DNA of 64,000 nt, taken from contig OU696579.1 of NCBI GenBank assembly GCA_916048095.2, forward strand, positions 1 to 64,000, given 5' to 3'. The stretch is from Sacculina carcini (Eukaryota; Arthropoda; Thecostraca; Sacculinidae). The position numbers and the translations under genes were made by a program. Every line of letters starts with the position of its first letter. Position 1 is the stretch's first letter. The notes under the pieces are model-generated. The model worked only from the letters and a program-made list of their open reading frames with translations, made no database searches and was not told where the DNA came from. This document shows positions 63,710 to 64,000 of this stretch, piece after piece.

Positions 63710-64000
63710 CGTCCGTTGACGTTCCGACGACGTTCGACTGAACGTCGAATGGCAGCTGCTCCAGCCACTGTGTCATCAGCTGAATCATCACCGGCCGCTA
63801 CACATGCCGCCATGGTTCCAGAACTAGCTGAAGCATCTGCCCGTGTCAATATACGAGCCCTCGAGATCAGACGACTCATGGTTACTGTCTGCATATCGTC
63901 TTCCTGTAGTCCTGCCGAAACTCGGTCCGGAAACCCACTAATGAACGCCAACTTCACCGAAAGTTCCAATCCCTGACTGACAAAACCGCACAAGCCAGCG
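63529..64000 (-). CDS. Gag C-terminal part with two zinc knuckles (partial)
   Basis: The frame is open to the right edge of the window, so the start is not visible. It ends at 63,529 and overlaps pol by about 180 bp. It shows two CCHC zinc knuckles: CFNCGGAHMARHC (spacing C-X2-C-X3-H-X4-C) and CFNCGQTGHVAAKC (the canonical C-X2-C-X4-H-X4-C), joined by a short basic linker. Such nucleocapsid modules package element RNA. An Arg-rich stretch (RRSVERRRN) precedes the knuckles. The upstream part is Ala- and Asp-rich and not otherwise recognisable. Confidence 0.85.
   Translation of the reverse strand, partial: AGLCGFVSQGLELSVKLAFISGFPDRVSAGLQEDDMQTVTMSRLISRARILTRADASASSGTMAACVAAGDDSADDTVAGAAAIRRSVERRRNVNGRCFNCGGAHMARHCRRSAIVCFNCGQTGHVAAKCAKGNDVGGASAPRSSPSVQWRRNAGV
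63544..63604 (-). promoter_or_regulatory. -1 ribosomal frameshift signal: slippery site and pseudoknot
   Basis: Read on the minus strand: GGGAAAC (63,604-63,598) is placed in the gag frame as G GGA AAC, a classic slippery heptamer. A 6-nt spacer, GATGTA, follows. Then comes a 10-bp stem, GGGGGGGCTT (63,591-63,582) with AAGCTCCCCC (63,571-63,562), including one G-U pair, around a 10-nt loop. Loop bases GCGCC (63,579-63,575) can pair with GGCGC (63,548-63,544) to make an H-type pseudoknot. Pol lies in the -1 frame relative to gag, as this signal requires. The mechanism is known for retroviruses and several LTR elements; its use here is inferred. Confidence 0.75.

Larger units (their letters stand above)
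60048..64000 (-). mobile_element. Ty3/Gypsy-type LTR element, minus strand, runs off window
   Basis: A second LTR element in the opposite orientation, about 3.95 kb visible. Reading its own direction (right to left): gag with two zinc knuckles (start outside the window), a -1 frameshift signal, pol (protease, reverse transcriptase, RNase H, integrase), a polypurine tract, and a 3' LTR inferred at 60,048-60,551. The 5' LTR, primer site and gag start lie beyond 64,000. The visible coding part looks whole. The integrase motif GNGIVERHHRT fits Gypsy/retroviral integrases and not BEL/Pao, although the clade within Gypsy is unresolved. Age cannot be judged because only one LTR is visible; the open frames suggest it is young. 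Confidence 0.88.

Overview
The window looks like invertebrate (metazoan) nuclear DNA. It holds a very long simple satellite, two Ty3/Gypsy-type LTR retroelements, CA/TG microsatellites, a possible short inverted-repeat element and AT-rich non-coding DNA. The species cannot be named from this. A lone (CCTAA)4 tract (the arthropod-type telomere motif) and a satellite whose core is TTAGG are hints only.

Layout. Positions 1-49,357 are one uninterrupted head-to-tail array of an 11-bp unit, ACTTAGGTAAC, with a few recurring variants, mainly ACTTAGGGCAC. The length is exactly 4,487 x 11. Every 660-bp checkpoint is in register, so I see no net insertion or deletion. The left part (1-13,966) is a perfect 924-bp higher-order repeat (84 units, about 15 copies). 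To the right come several older regimes with longer nested duplications (about 5.3 kb, 3.5 kb, 2.84 kb, 1.1 kb, 0.64 kb and 0.45 kb). The last 17 units form a distinct edge type (ACTTACGGCAC, then ACTTACGCTAC). From 49,358 to 50,548 there is unique DNA with CA-rich tracts, two palindromes and the (CCTAA)4 tract.

From 50,549 to 55,472 lies a complete-length but broken Mag-like Gypsy element with two LTRs, a tRNA-Ser-type primer site, a polypurine tract and a perfect 5-bp target duplication. Its LTRs are about 99% alike outside the microsatellite, and both carry exactly (TG)37, so the insertion is young. From 55,473 to about 60,047 the DNA is AT-rich with no convincing complete gene. It contains a possible MITE (56,033-56,383), a TATA box followed by a plausible first coding exon (57,765-57,887) and an old degenerate repeat of about 140 bp (58,840-59,480).

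From about 60,048 to the right edge is a second Gypsy-like element on the minus strand. Its pol frame looks whole where visible, and gag runs off the window. Its gag-pol overlap carries a textbook -1 frameshift signal: GGGAAAC, a 6-nt spacer, a 10-bp stem and a possible pseudoknot.

The main biological interest is the satellite: its strict 11-bp register, the confinement of most variation to unit positions 8-10, and its layered higher-order structure, which is freshly homogenised on the left and older on the right. No complete host gene can be supported in this window.
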